A stretch of 14,033 nucleotides of DNA from an uncultured Pseudomonadota bacterium (lineage in GTDB: Bacteria > Pseudomonadota > Gammaproteobacteria > Burkholderiales > SG8-39). Within the stretch, counting starts at the first letter, position 1. Each line of letters opens with the position of its first letter. Shown here piece by piece: positions 1 through 7,937 of the stretch. The DNA lies in NCBI GenBank assembly GCA_903864555.1, contig CAIPGJ010000933.1, forward strand, positions 1-14,033, read 5' to 3'. A model generated the notes under the pieces. That model was not told where the DNA came from, searched no databases, and worked only from the letters and a program-made list of their open reading frames with translations. Made by a program: the position numbers and the translations under genes.

Positions 1-147
1 GCCGGGTTTGGTCTCGACGTTGTTGAACCAGGCGTACTCCATGCCCGGCCGGCTGGTCCAGACGTTCTTGCAGGTGACCGAGCAAGTGTGACAGCCGATG
101 CACTTGTCGAGATTGAGCACCATGCCGATTTGTGCGCGTACTTTCAT
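1..147 (-). CDS. narH: Nitrate reductase beta subunit NarH, N-terminal 49 codons (cut by window edge)
   Basis: This is the start of the iron-sulfur electron-transfer subunit of membrane-bound respiratory nitrate reductase. NarH carries electrons from the NarI cytochrome b to the molybdenum site in NarG, on the cytoplasmic side of the inner membrane. The visible peptide begins MKVRAQIGMVLNLDKCIGCH and contains Cys16, Cys19, Cys22 and Cys26 in the CxxCxxCxxxC ferredoxin arrangement, followed by NVWTSRPGMEYAWFNNVET, which is characteristic of NarH. The ATG at 147 has a good Shine-Dalgarno (AAGGAG) about seven bases upstream and overlaps by four bases (ATGA) the stop of a broken narH copy just upstream. 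The gene continues past position 1, so its integrity beyond codon 49 is unknown. Identification is very secure. The odd feature is the second, truncated copy of its 5' end at 144-302. Confidence 0.97.
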   Translation of the reverse strand, partial: MKVRAQIGMVLNLDKCIGCHTCSVTCKNVWTSRPGMEYAWFNNVETKPG

Positions 148-284
148 TGAGTATCTCCTTGCGACAAGGGCATCGTCTGAATTGCTGCCTTCCTCCCTGG
201 CGCAGCGCGAGGGAGGAAGGGCCGGGGAAGGAGGGCGATATCAACACAGCCGATGCACTTGTCGAGATTGAGCACCATGCCGAT
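91..284. repeat. 39-bp perfect direct repeat (91-129 and 246-284) at the narG-narH junction
   Basis: Positions 91-129 and 246-284 are identical over 39 bases and correspond to narH codons 7-19. The similarity continues for another 18 bases to each ATG (130-147 and 285-302), but with about six mismatches. The offset between copies is 155 bp, which is not a multiple of three. The bases at 90 and 245 differ, so the left limit of the identity is sharp. The pattern of exact identity over one part and divergence over the other fits recombination between two related narH alleles or paralogues better than a recent simple tandem duplication. Confidence 0.9.
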
Positions 285-302
285 CTGGGCGCGGGTCTTC
301 AT
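144..302 (-). pseudogene. Truncated duplicate of the narH 5' end (52-codon open frame)
   Basis: From the ATG at 302 the first 19 codons read MKTRAQIGMVLNLDKCIGC. This is the NarH N-terminus again, differing from the intact copy only at residue 3 and with several synonymous changes in the first six codons. The frame then departs into VDIALLPRPFLPRA and similar low-complexity sequence, with no further FeS ligands, and ends at a TGA (146-144) that overlaps the ATG of the intact narH as ATGA. A GGGAGAA ribosome-binding site lies about five bases before the ATG. The reading frame of narG beyond its amber codon ends in a TGA overlapping this ATG, so this was probably the original narH start. It may now be a vestige, or a short coupling peptide that delivers ribosomes to narH. 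It cannot itself bind a cluster as NarH does. Confidence 0.85.
188..220. repeat. Strong inverted repeat (hairpin) between the two narH starts
   Basis: CCTTCCTCCC at 188-197 is perfectly complementary to GGGAGGAAGG at 211-220. An additional T-A pair at 198/210 makes an 11-bp stem around an 11-base GC-rich loop that has its own GCGC symmetry. It lies inside the truncated narH frame, immediately before the ribosome-binding site of intact narH. There is no T-tract in either direction, so it is not a classical terminator. It may be a dispersed palindromic repeat, or an mRNA-stabilising or processing hairpin between narG and narH. Confidence 0.75.
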
Positions 303-370
303 GCCACTTCTCCCTGGGCCTGTACCGGCCGGATCAGTTCATTCGCCACCGGCGTGTCGAGCCAGTCGAT

Positions 371-3300
371 CTAGTTCATCTTCCGCACCACCACGAACTC
401 GTCGCGATTGGTGCCGATGGTGCCGTAGTAATTGAAGCCGTAGCTGAGTTGCGCGTAGCCGCCGATCATGTGCGTGGGTTTCAACACGATGCGCGTCACC
501 GAGTTGTGGATGCCGCCGCGCGCACCGGTGATCTCCGATCCCGGGGTGTTCACGATTTTTTCCTGGGCGTGATACATCATCACCATGCCGGGGTTGACGC
601 GCTGGCTCACCACGGCCCGCGCGGCAATGGCGCCGTTGATGTTGAACAACTCGATCCAGTCGTTGTCGACGATGCCGACCCGCTTGGCGTCGTCCTCGCT
701 CAGCCACACGCAGGGGCCGCCGCGGCTCAGTGTGAGCATCAGCAGGTTGTCGGTGTAGGTTGAGTGAATGCCCCATTTCTGGTGCGGCGTGATGAAATTG
801 AGTGCGATCTCGATGTTGCCGTTGGGTTTGATGCCGTGGATGCCGGCAGTGGTCTTCAGATCCACCGGCGGACGGTAGCTCGAGAATCCCTCGCCAAAGG
901 CAATCATCCATGGGTGGTCGATGTAGAACTGCTGGCGCCCGGTCAGGGTGCGCCACGGGATCAGTTCATGCACATTGGTGTAGCCGGCGTTGTACGAAAC
1001 CGTTTCGCTTTCGATGCCACTCCAGGTGGGCGAACTGATGATCTTTCTCGGCTGTGCCTGGATGTCGCGGAAGCGGATCTTCTCGTCCTCGCGGTGCACT
1101 GCCAGATGGGTGTGGTCACGTCCCGTGATCTTGCTCAGGGCTTGCCAGGCTTTCACCGCCACATGACCGTTGGTCTCCGGCGCCAGCATCAGCACCACCT
1201 CGGCGGCGTCGATGTCGGTTTCTATCTTCGGCATGCCGCAGGTGACGCCCTCGGCGGTCACCAGGCCGCTGAGTTCTCCCAGTTGCCTTACTTCGGTCTG
1301 GGTGTTCCATGCGATGCCCTTGCCGCCGTTTCCAAGCTTGCCCATGAGGGGGCCCAGGGCTGTGAAGCGCTTGTAGACATTCGGGTAGTCGCGTTCCACC
1401 ACCGTGATCTGGGGCGCGGTCTTGCCGGGGATCAGATCCACTTCACCGCGCTTCCAGTCCTTGACTTCGAAGGGCTGCGCCAGTTCCGCCGGGGTGTCGT
1501 GCATCAGCGGTGTCAGCACCAGCTCGCGCTCCACGCCCAGGTGGCCGACACAGACTTCGCTGAATTTCTTCGCAAAACCCTTGTAGATGTCCCAGTCGCT
1601 GCGGGACTGCCAGGCCGGGTCCACGGCGGTGGACAGCGGATGGATGAAGGGATGCATGTCGCTGGTGTTGAGGTCGTTTTTCTCGTACCAGGTGGCGGTG
1701 GGCAGCACGATGTCGGAGTACAGGCAGGTGGTGCTCATGCGGAAGTCCAGCGTCACCAGCAGGTCCAGTTTGCCCTCGGGAGCCTTGTCATGCCAGACCA
1801 CTTCCTCGGGCTTGGCATCGTCCGGTCCCAGGTCCTTGCCCTGCACCCCATGGCTGGTGCCCAGCAGGTGCTTGAGAAAGTACTCATGTCCCTTGCCGCT
1901 GGAGCCGAGCAGGTTGGACCGCCAGACGAAGAGATTGCGCGGCCAGTTTTCCGGCGCATCCGGATCCTGGCAACTCATCTGCAGCGAACCATCCTTCAAT
2001 GCCTTGACTGCATAGTCCTTGGGGTCGACGCCCGCAGCGGTGGCGGCGCGTACCACCTCCAGTGGATTGGTCTTCAGCTGCGGCGCCGAGGGCAGCCAGC
2101 CCATGCGTTCGGCACGCACGTTGTAGTCGATCATGCTGCCGCGGAACTGGTTCTTGTCGGCCAGTGGCGAGAGCACCTCCTCGACGCCCAGTTTCTCGTA
2201 GCGCCACTGGTCGGTGTGGGCGTAGAAGAAGCTGGTGCTGTTCTGCTGGCGCGGAGGGCGTATCCAGTCCAGAGCGAAGGCCAGGGCGGTCCAGCCGGTC
2301 TGCGGTCGCAGCTTCTCCTGGCCGACATAATGGGCCCAGCCGCCGCCGGACTGGCCTACGCAGCCGCACATCATCAGCATGTTGATGATGCCGCGGTAGT
2401 TCATGTCGCTGTGGTACCAGTGGTTCATGGCCGCGCCGATGATGATCATGGACCGGCCGCGGGTCTTGTCCGCGTTGTCGGCGAACTGGCGCGCCACGGT
2501 GATGAGCTGCTCGCGTGGTGTTCCCGTGATGCGCTCCTGCCAGGCGGGCGTGTAGGGGGTGTCGTCATCGAAGCTGGTGGCGGCCATCTCCCCGGGCAGC
2601 CCGCGCGCCACGCCATAATTGGCCACTTGCAGGTCGAACACCGTCGCCACCAGCGCCTCGCGCTTTTCGCCAGCCTTGCCCAGGCAAAGCCGCATGACCG
2701 GAACCGTGCGCACCAGCACGTCGTTGACACCGGCGCCGGTGGCGTTGTTGGGGAAGTGCGGGCTGACCAGGCCGCCGAAATAGGGGAAGCCGACCTTTGC
2801 CGTATCCGTGCTGGGGTTCTCGCCTTCCAGCACGGAAAGCTTGAGCTTCACCTCGGTGCCGTGGCGCGCCTCCTTGGCCTCTAGATTCCATTGCCCCGCA
2901 TCTGCCCTGCCATCAGCGCCCCAGCGAAAGCCGATCGCGCCATTGGGCAGCACGACCTTTCCGGACTGGTCGAGGGCCACCGTTTTCCATTCCGGGTTGT
3001 TGGCCTGGCCCAGCTTGCCGTTGAAGTCCGACGCCCGCACATAGCGGTCGGGCACCATGACAGTTTCGCCACTGGCCAATTGATGTTCTTTCAGCGTCAC
3101 CAGCATCGGCATGTCGGTGTAACGCCGCACATAATCATCGAAGTAGGTACTGCGCTGTTTGCCGCCCTCGGGGAAGTAGAACTCCTTCAGGATCACATGG
3201 CCCATGGCCATGGCCACGGCTGCATCAGTGCCCTGCTTGGGATGCATCCAGATGTCTGCCAGTTTGGCCACTTCGGAGTAATCGGGCGTGACCGCGACGG

Positions 3301-4129
3301 TCTTGGTGCCTTTGTAGCGCACCTCGGTGAAGAAATGCGCATCGGGGGTGCGCGTTTGCGGCACGTTGGAGCCCCAGGCAATGATGAAGCTGGAGTTGTA
3401 CCAATCGGCCGATTCCGGTACGTCGGTCTGTTCCCCCCACACCTGCGGGCTGGACGGGGGCAGGTCGCAGTACCAGTCGTAGAAGCTCATGCACACGCCG
3501 CCGATCAGGCTGAGATAGCGGCTGCCGGCGGCATAACTGACCATGGACATGGCCGGTATCGGGGAGAAGCCGATGACGCGGTCCGGGCCGTGGCGCTTGA
3601 TGGTGTAGACATTGGCCGCGGCGACGATCTCGTTGACCTCGTCCCAGCTGGAGCGCACGAAGCCGCCCAGTCCACGCACGCTTTGATAATCGCGGCGTTT
3701 GTCATCGGATTCGACGATGGAGGCCCATGCCTCGACCGGGTCATGCGCCAGGCGTGCCTCGCGCCAGCTCTTGAGCAGGCGGCCACGCACCATCGGATAC
3801 TTCACGCGATTGGCACTGTACAGGTACCAACTGTAGCTCGCCCCGCGGGCGCAGCCGCGCGGCTCGTGGTTGGGCATGTCCCAGCGCGTGCGTGGATAGT
3901 CGGTCTGCTGGGTTTCCCAGGTGACGATGCCGCCCTTGACGTAGATTTTCCACGAGCAGGAGCCGGTGCAGTTCACACCGTGGGTGGAGCGCACGATCTT
4001 GTCGTGCGCCCAGCGGTTGCGGTAGCCGTCCTCCCAGGTGCGGTCTTCGCCAGTGGTGACACCATGGCCTTCGGCGAACGCTTCGCGAGGCTGGGAGAAG
4101 TAGGTAAGGCGATCGAGAAAATGACTCAT
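371..4129 (-). CDS. narG: Respiratory nitrate reductase alpha subunit NarG, with a premature amber stop removing the C-terminal tail
   Basis: This is the catalytic subunit of the cytoplasm-facing membrane nitrate reductase. It reduces nitrate to nitrite at a Mo-bis-MGD centre with quinol-derived electrons arriving through NarI and NarH. The 1252-residue product is about family length (E. coli NarG is 1247). His50, Cys54, Cys58 and Cys93 match the FS0 4Fe-4S ligands, and Asp222, in WYCDLPPSSPQ, matches the molybdenum ligand. The ATG at 4129 has GGAG eight bases upstream and lies 34 bases after narK2. The frame stops at TAG (373-371) just after VVVRKMN. Translation continued past it reads IDWLDTPVANEL and on for 23 codons to TGA at 301-299. 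IDWLD is the usual NarG tail, so the TAG appears to replace a sense codon and trim about 24 residues. Catalytic parts are intact, so activity is likely but unproven. Confidence 0.97.
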   Translation of the reverse strand: MSHFLDRLTYFSQPREAFAEGHGVTTGEDRTWEDGYRNRWAHDKIVRSTHGVNCTGSCSWKIYVKGGIVTWETQQTDYPRTRWDMPNHEPRGCARGASYSWYLYSANRVKYPMVRGRLLKSWREARLAHDPVEAWASIVESDDKRRDYQSVRGLGGFVRSSWDEVNEIVAAANVYTIKRHGPDRVIGFSPIPAMSMVSYAAGSRYLSLIGGVCMSFYDWYCDLPPSSPQVWGEQTDVPESADWYNSSFIIAWGSNVPQTRTPDAHFFTEVRYKGTKTVAVTPDYSEVAKLADIWMHPKQGTDAAVAMAMGHVILKEFYFPEGGKQRSTYFDDYVRRYTDMPMLVTLKEHQLASGETVMVPDRYVRASDFNGKLGQANNPEWKTVALDQSGKVVLPNGAIGFRWGADGRADAGQWNLEAKEARHGTEVKLKLSVLEGENPSTDTAKVGFPYFGGLVSPHFPNNATGAGVNDVLVRTVPVMRLCLGKAGEKREALVATVFDLQVANYGVARGLPGEMAATSFDDDTPYTPAWQERITGTPREQLITVARQFADNADKTRGRSMIIIGAAMNHWYHSDMNYRGIINMLMMCGCVGQSGGGWAHYVGQEKLRPQTGWTALAFALDWIRPPRQQNSTSFFYAHTDQWRYEKLGVEEVLSPLADKNQFRGSMIDYNVRAERMGWLPSAPQLKTNPLEVVRAATAAGVDPKDYAVKALKDGSLQMSCQDPDAPENWPRNLFVWRSNLLGSSGKGHEYFLKHLLGTSHGVQGKDLGPDDAKPEEVVWHDKAPEGKLDLLVTLDFRMSTTCLYSDIVLPTATWYEKNDLNTSDMHPFIHPLSTAVDPAWQSRSDWDIYKGFAKKFSEVCVGHLGVERELVLTPLMHDTPAELAQPFEVKDWKRGEVDLIPGKTAPQITVVERDYPNVYKRFTALGPLMGKLGNGGKGIAWNTQTEVRQLGELSGLVTAEGVTCGMPKIETDIDAAEVVLMLAPETNGHVAVKAWQALSKITGRDHTHLAVHREDEKIRFRDIQAQPRKIISSPTWSGIESETVSYNAGYTNVHELIPWRTLTGRQQFYIDHPWMIAFGEGFSSYRPPVDLKTTAGIHGIKPNGNIEIALNFITPHQKWGIHSTYTDNLLMLTLSRGGPCVWLSEDDAKRVGIVDNDWIELFNINGAIAARAVVSQRVNPGMVMMYHAQEKIVNTPGSEITGARGGIHNSVTRIVLKPTHMIGGYAQLSYGFNYYGTIGTNRDEFVVVRKMN

Positions 4130-4163
4130 ATCAGGCTCCGGACAAGGTTTTGCACAGCATGAT

Positions 4164-5792
4164 TCAGGGATTCTTCACGTAGGCGTTGGCGCGCAGGTAG
4201 AACCACCAGTTGATGATCAGACACAGCGCATAGAAGATGGCGAAGCCGTACATGGCGTACTGCGGTGTGCCCGCGGTGATCTGATTGCCGATGACTACCG
4301 GTGCAATGAAGGCGCCGTAGGCGGCGATCGCGGAGGTCCAGCCCAGCACCGGGCCGGCCTGCTGGCGGTCGAAGATCACGCCGATGGTGCGGAAGGTCGA
4401 GCCGTTGCCGATGCCAGTGGCGAAGAACAGCAGCATGAACAGGCCGAGAAACAGCGGAAAGTGCGTTTCCGGCGTGGCCGAGCCGTAGGCCTGCATCATC
4501 ACGTAGCCTACCGCGATCGAGGTAACCACCATCAGCGCCGAGATGATCTGGGTGACGATGGATCCGCCGACTTTGTCGGAGATCCAGCCGCCGATCGGCC
4601 GCACGGCCGCACCGACGAAGGGGCCGATCCACGCATAGGCGAGGACGCTGGGTGCATTCGGGTTGCTCAGCGTGTGCTGCATCACGCCGTTCGCGTCGGG
4701 TACATGACTGATGCCGAAAATCACCTTCCTCGACAGCGGCAGCGCCATGGAGAAACCGATGAACGAGCCGAAGGTCACGATGTACAGCGCCGTCATTGAC
4801 CAGGTGTGCTTGTTGCGGAAAATCTGGAACTGCTTGCTGACGCCCTCCTTCATTGGGCCGAAGGCCGCAAGCTTCATCACCAGCAGCGCGCTGATGATAT
4901 CCAGCGGAATCGCCACCCACATGCTGATCAGGCCGAGGCCGGTGGGTTTGGGCAGGTAGAGGTACAGGCCCAGGATGGAGGGCACGAAGGCCAGGGTGTA
5001 AAGATAGGTGATCTTGGTGAAGGCGATCAGGGGATGGCCGGTGTCCGGCGAGACCGTTTTCAGGTTGTTCATGCCGATCCAGCACAGGATGGACAGCGGC
5101 ACCAGCGACAGCAGCCAGGCGAATCCCGCATTCTGTATCCAGGTGGGTGTGCCCGCGGCGATCTTGCCGAAGATCCAGCCGCTGTCCTTCATCAGCGTCA
5201 TCGGCTCACCACCGATGGCACCGAAGAGTCCCACAGTCATCACCAGCGGGATGACGACCTGCATGGTGGTCACGCCGAAGTTGCCCAGCCCGGCATTGAT
5301 ACCCAGGGCCGTGCCCTGCAGGCGCTTGGGAAAGAAGGTGCTGATATTGGACATGGAGCTGGCGAAGTTGCCGCCCCCCACGCCACACCACAGCGCCATG
5401 AGCTGGAACGCCCACAGCGGCCAATCCTTGTGCTGGAGCACGATGCCGGTGCCCAGCGCCGGAGCCAGCAGCATGGCGGTGGTGAGGAAAATGGTATAGC
5501 GACCACCGGCCAGGCGGATGAGGAAGGAAGCCGGAATGCGCATGGTCGCCCCGGAGATGCCGGCAATGGCGGTCAGGGTGAACAATTCGGCCTGGGTGAA
5601 GGGGAAACCCAGGTTCATCATCTGCACGGTGATGATGCCCCACATGCCCCAGACGGCGAACCCGCACAGCAGTGCCGGTACGGAGATGGCCAGGTTGCGA
5701 TAGGCGATGCGCTTGCCGGTGGATTCCCAGAAAGCCTCGTCCTCGGGGCGCCAGTCGGTGATCGTGCCGGCCGATTCCTTGCGGGTATTCAT
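4164..5792 (-). CDS. narK2: Nitrate/nitrite transporter NarK2 (major facilitator superfamily)
   Basis: This is a polytopic inner-membrane transporter of the nitrate/nitrite porter family, probably exchanging nitrate for the nitrite that NarGHI produces. Hydrophobic segments fit about 12 membrane helices. The nitrate-signature stretch GGGNFASSMSNISTFF followed by GINAGLGNFGV lies near residues 140-175, and a second glycine-rich motif, GIGNGSTFRTIG, lies in the C-terminal half. I chose the ATG at 5792 (MNTRKESAG) because GAGGA stands about seven bases upstream. A longer frame from 5825 would overlap the end of narK1. At 542 residues it is longer than E. coli NarK (about 460), with extra sequence in the loops near residues 215-250 and 370-390. 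It lies 25 bases after narK1 and 34 before narG, so it is in the operon. Antiporter rather than symporter activity is inferred from gene order. Confidence 0.9.
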   Translation of the reverse strand: MNTRKESAGTITDWRPEDEAFWESTGKRIAYRNLAISVPALLCGFAVWGMWGIITVQMMNLGFPFTQAELFTLTAIAGISGATMRIPASFLIRLAGGRYTIFLTTAMLLAPALGTGIVLQHKDWPLWAFQLMALWCGVGGGNFASSMSNISTFFPKRLQGTALGINAGLGNFGVTTMQVVIPLVMTVGLFGAIGGEPMTLMKDSGWIFGKIAAGTPTWIQNAGFAWLLSLVPLSILCWIGMNNLKTVSPDTGHPLIAFTKITYLYTLAFVPSILGLYLYLPKPTGLGLISMWVAIPLDIISALLVMKLAAFGPMKEGVSKQFQIFRNKHTWSMTALYIVTFGSFIGFSMALPLSRKVIFGISHVPDANGVMQHTLSNPNAPSVLAYAWIGPFVGAAVRPIGGWISDKVGGSIVTQIISALMVVTSIAVGYVMMQAYGSATPETHFPLFLGLFMLLFFATGIGNGSTFRTIGVIFDRQQAGPVLGWTSAIAAYGAFIAPVVIGNQITAGTPQYAMYGFAIFYALCLIINWWFYLRANAYVKNP

Positions 5793-5817
5793 GATGGTTC
5801 CTCGAAGAAGATGCGGA

Positions 5818-7074
5818 TCAGCCATTGAGGCTGAATTGGGTGGATTTGCTGCCCATGACTTCGGCGCGTCGCACCTCGGTCCAGTACATCCAGATCAGTG
5901 ATACCCAGACCACGCCATACATCAGCATGAAGGCGCTGGAGCGGATGCCGGTGAGGTCCATCAGAGCGCCGAACATGATGGGCAGGACGAAGCCACCCAG
6001 TCCGCCGGCCAGCCCGACGATGCCGCTGATGGTCCCGATGTTTTCCGGATAGTCGTCGCTGATGTACTTGAAGACGCTGGCTTTGCCGAAGGCCCAGGCA
6101 ATGCCCAGCACGAACATCAGCGCAGTGAAGGTCCACACGTTCAGGCCGATGTGGAAGGTTTTCGGCCCGTCGGCGGTCAGAACCGTGAAGTCGGTCTGCG
6201 GGTAACTCAGCAGGAACAGGCAGATCCAACTCACCCACATCACCCACCAGGTGACGGCGTGGGCGCCATACTTGTCCGAGAGCCAGCCGCCAATGGCCCG
6301 CAGCACGCCTCCCGGGAGCGAGAAGCAGGCGGCCAGCAGCGCTGCTGCGCGGATGTCCATGCCGTACTCGCCGACGTAGTACTGCACCATCCACAGGGAC
6401 AGCGCCACATATCCGCCGAACACAATGCTGTAGTACTGGCAGTACTTGATGACTTTCGGATCCTTCAGGGCCTTCAACTGGTCGACGAAGCGTGTGTTGG
6501 CCGGCACCAGGTGTGCGGGGTCACTGTGGCTGAACAACCAGAAAACGATGAGCGTGCCGAGCATGATGGCGGCGTAGACCTGCGGCACCATGGTCCAGCC
6601 AAAAGCAACCACCAGCGCCGGTGCAATGAATTTGTTGACCGCCGCACCGGAGTTGCCCGCGCCATACACGCCCATGGCGAAGCCCTGTTGGTTCCTCGGG
6701 AACCAGCGTGCCACGTAAGGTGTGCCCACCGAGAATGATCCGCCGGCCAGTCCGACGAACAGGCCGATGACCAGGAAATGCCAGTACTCGGTGGCGTAGC
6801 CCATCATCCAGATGGCCGGCACCGTCAGCGCCATCAGTATTGTCATCACGATGCGCCCGCCGTATTTGTCGGTCCAGATGCCCAGCGGAACGCGGATCAG
6901 CGAGCCGGTGAGCACCGGCGTGGCCGTGAGCAGGCCGAATTGCGTGGCGTTCAGGTCGAGCGCTTTTCTGATCGGGATGCCGATGACGCCGAACATCATC
7001 CAGACCATGAAGCAGACCGTGAATGCCAGTGTGCTGGCGATCAATACCGACAGTGCCTGCCCTTTGCGCGTCAT
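5818..7074 (-). CDS. narK1: Nitrate transporter NarK1 (major facilitator superfamily)
   Basis: This 418-residue major facilitator protein has about 12 predicted membrane helices and belongs to the nitrate/nitrite porter family. The signature GLAGGSFSVGTPYVARWFP followed by GVYGAGNSGAAV (about residues 107-145) carries the family nitrate-signature motif. The cytoplasmic loop GIWTDKYGGR after the second helix is a typical facilitator loop. In narK1-narK2 pairs of other denitrifiers the NarK1 type imports nitrate with protons and supports start-up of respiration; that role is inferred here from family and order. The ATG at 7074 has GAGGGGA about five bases upstream. The gene is first in the narK1-narK2-narG-narH transcription unit, separated from narL by 163 bases that contain an FNR-like box and a candidate promoter. 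Confidence 0.92.
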   Translation of the reverse strand: MTRKGQALSVLIASTLAFTVCFMVWMMFGVIGIPIRKALDLNATQFGLLTATPVLTGSLIRVPLGIWTDKYGGRIVMTILMALTVPAIWMMGYATEYWHFLVIGLFVGLAGGSFSVGTPYVARWFPRNQQGFAMGVYGAGNSGAAVNKFIAPALVVAFGWTMVPQVYAAIMLGTLIVFWLFSHSDPAHLVPANTRFVDQLKALKDPKVIKYCQYYSIVFGGYVALSLWMVQYYVGEYGMDIRAAALLAACFSLPGGVLRAIGGWLSDKYGAHAVTWWVMWVSWICLFLLSYPQTDFTVLTADGPKTFHIGLNVWTFTALMFVLGIAWAFGKASVFKYISDDYPENIGTISGIVGLAGGLGGFVLPIMFGALMDLTGIRSSAFMLMYGVVWVSLIWMYWTEVRRAEVMGSKSTQFSLNG

Positions 7075-7163
7075 GGGTTCCCCTCGTTCTTGTCCATGAC
7101 CAACTGTAGGCGTCCGGCCTATAGGGGAACATCCTGCAGAGGAGGGGGAGGGCGTTCGGCGAA

Positions 7164-7241
7164 AGGAGTAGGGCAGAACTGGCCACCTAATCCTGAAGAA
7201 CTAGATGCCGGGGATATTCACGCGCATTTGCGCTGGATCAA
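7164..7241 (-). promoter_or_regulatory. Candidate FNR/Anr-dependent promoter for narK1K2GH
   Basis: On the minus strand, TTGATCCAGCGCAA at 7241-7228 matches the FNR consensus TTGAT-N4-ATCAA at 8 of 10 positions and overlaps the narL stop codon. Exactly 22 bases further on lies TCTAGT (7205-7200), a 4/6 match to a sigma-70 -10 box. This places the FNR site at -41.5 from a start near 7193, the class II activator position. A TACTCCT heptamer (7170-7164) fits the NarL consensus TACYYMT but lies downstream of that start. The transcript leader before narK1 would be about 119 bases. The geometry is seen in the sequence; function is inferred. Confidence 0.5.
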
Positions 7242-7927
7242 GCCAGCCCGTGGTTGGTCGCGATAACCGCCGCGTGGACGCGGTTCGCCACATCGAGCTT
7301 GCGCAGGATGTGCTGCACATGCACCTTGACGGTGGTTTCGGCAATCCCGAGCGTGCGCGCGATTTCCTTGTTGCTGTCACCCCGGGCAATGCCTCTGAGG
7401 ATCTCCAGTTCCCGCGGAGACAGGCTGGCGATGGGCGATTCGATTTGCGTGTTCTGGCGAATGGCTGGTGCCTGGGCAGGCACTGCCGCATCACGATAGG
7501 CTGCGATCAACTTGCCGGTCATCTCCGAGGCGATGACGTTTTCTCCCTTCATGGCCCGGCGTATGGCAGCAGCCAGTGCCTCGGCCTCCATGTTCTTCAG
7601 CAGATAGCCACAGGCCCCGGCGCGCAGCGCGGCTGCCAGATCCTGCTCGTCCTCGCTGATCGTAAGCATGAGTATGCGTGTCGCTGGCGCCGCTTCGCGC
7701 AGTGACGGCAGTGCATCGACGCCATTGACGCCGGGGAGGTGGTTGTCCAGCAGGATGAGGTCGGGCTGGTGCTCCTGTGCGCGGCGTTGAGCCTCTCCCG
7801 CATCGGCGGCATCGGCCACCACCTTGAAACCATCCTGCCCCGACAGCAGTGCGGTGAGTCCGCGACGGAACAGGGTGTGGTCATCCACCACCAGAATCCG
7901 TATTTCGGGCACGGGTATCGCGTTCAT
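7238..7927 (-). CDS. narL: Nitrate/nitrite response regulator NarL
   Basis: This is a two-component response regulator of the NarL/FixJ class that, when phosphorylated by NarX, binds DNA to adjust nitrate-respiration genes. The 229 residues divide into a receiver (about 8-125) and a LuxR-type helix-turn-helix (about 165-222). Receiver landmarks are Asp15/Asp16, the phospho-acceptor Asp61 in LLDNHLPG, Thr89 and Lys111. The DNA-binding part reads LSPRELEILRGIARG, then NKEIARTLGIAETTVKVHV. The gene follows narX by 10 bases. No Shine-Dalgarno is visible before the ATG (the preceding bases are CCACGTCACC), so translation may depend on coupling to narX. The stop codon is embedded in the FNR-like box of the next promoter. 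Confidence in NarL rather than another family member comes mainly from its place between narX and narK1. Confidence 0.95.
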   Translation of the reverse strand: MNAIPVPEIRILVVDDHTLFRRGLTALLSGQDGFKVVADAADAGEAQRRAQEHQPDLILLDNHLPGVNGVDALPSLREAAPATRILMLTISEDEQDLAAALRAGACGYLLKNMEAEALAAAIRRAMKGENVIASEMTGKLIAAYRDAAVPAQAPAIRQNTQIESPIASLSPRELEILRGIARGDSNKEIARTLGIAETTVKVHVQHILRKLDVANRVHAAVIATNHGLA

Positions 7928-7937
7928 GGTGACGTGG

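Noticed and set aside
130..245. Classical insertion sequence or transposon at the narG-narH junction
   Set aside because: There is no transposase and there are no terminal inverted repeats at the junctions. The 39-bp repeat is narH coding sequence, and the inserted part restores a correct narH start, which points to recombination.
764..4162. Two very long plus-strand open frames (764-2884, 706 codons; 2891-4162, 423 codons) opposite narG
   Set aside because: They lie antisense to an unmistakable narG and show biased, low-complexity composition rich in His, Gly, Ala and Arg with no domain. GC-rich codon usage leaves the opposite frame open, so they are shadows.
5793..5825. Upstream start for narK2 at 5825
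   Set aside because: It would overlap the narK1 end and has a poorer ribosome-binding site than the ATG at 5792, from which the product matches the usual family N-terminus.
4806..5828. 340-codon plus-strand frame opposite narK2
   Set aside because: It is hydrophilic, repetitive His/Gln/Gly-rich translation antisense to a clear 12-helix transporter; no independent start signal or motif is seen.
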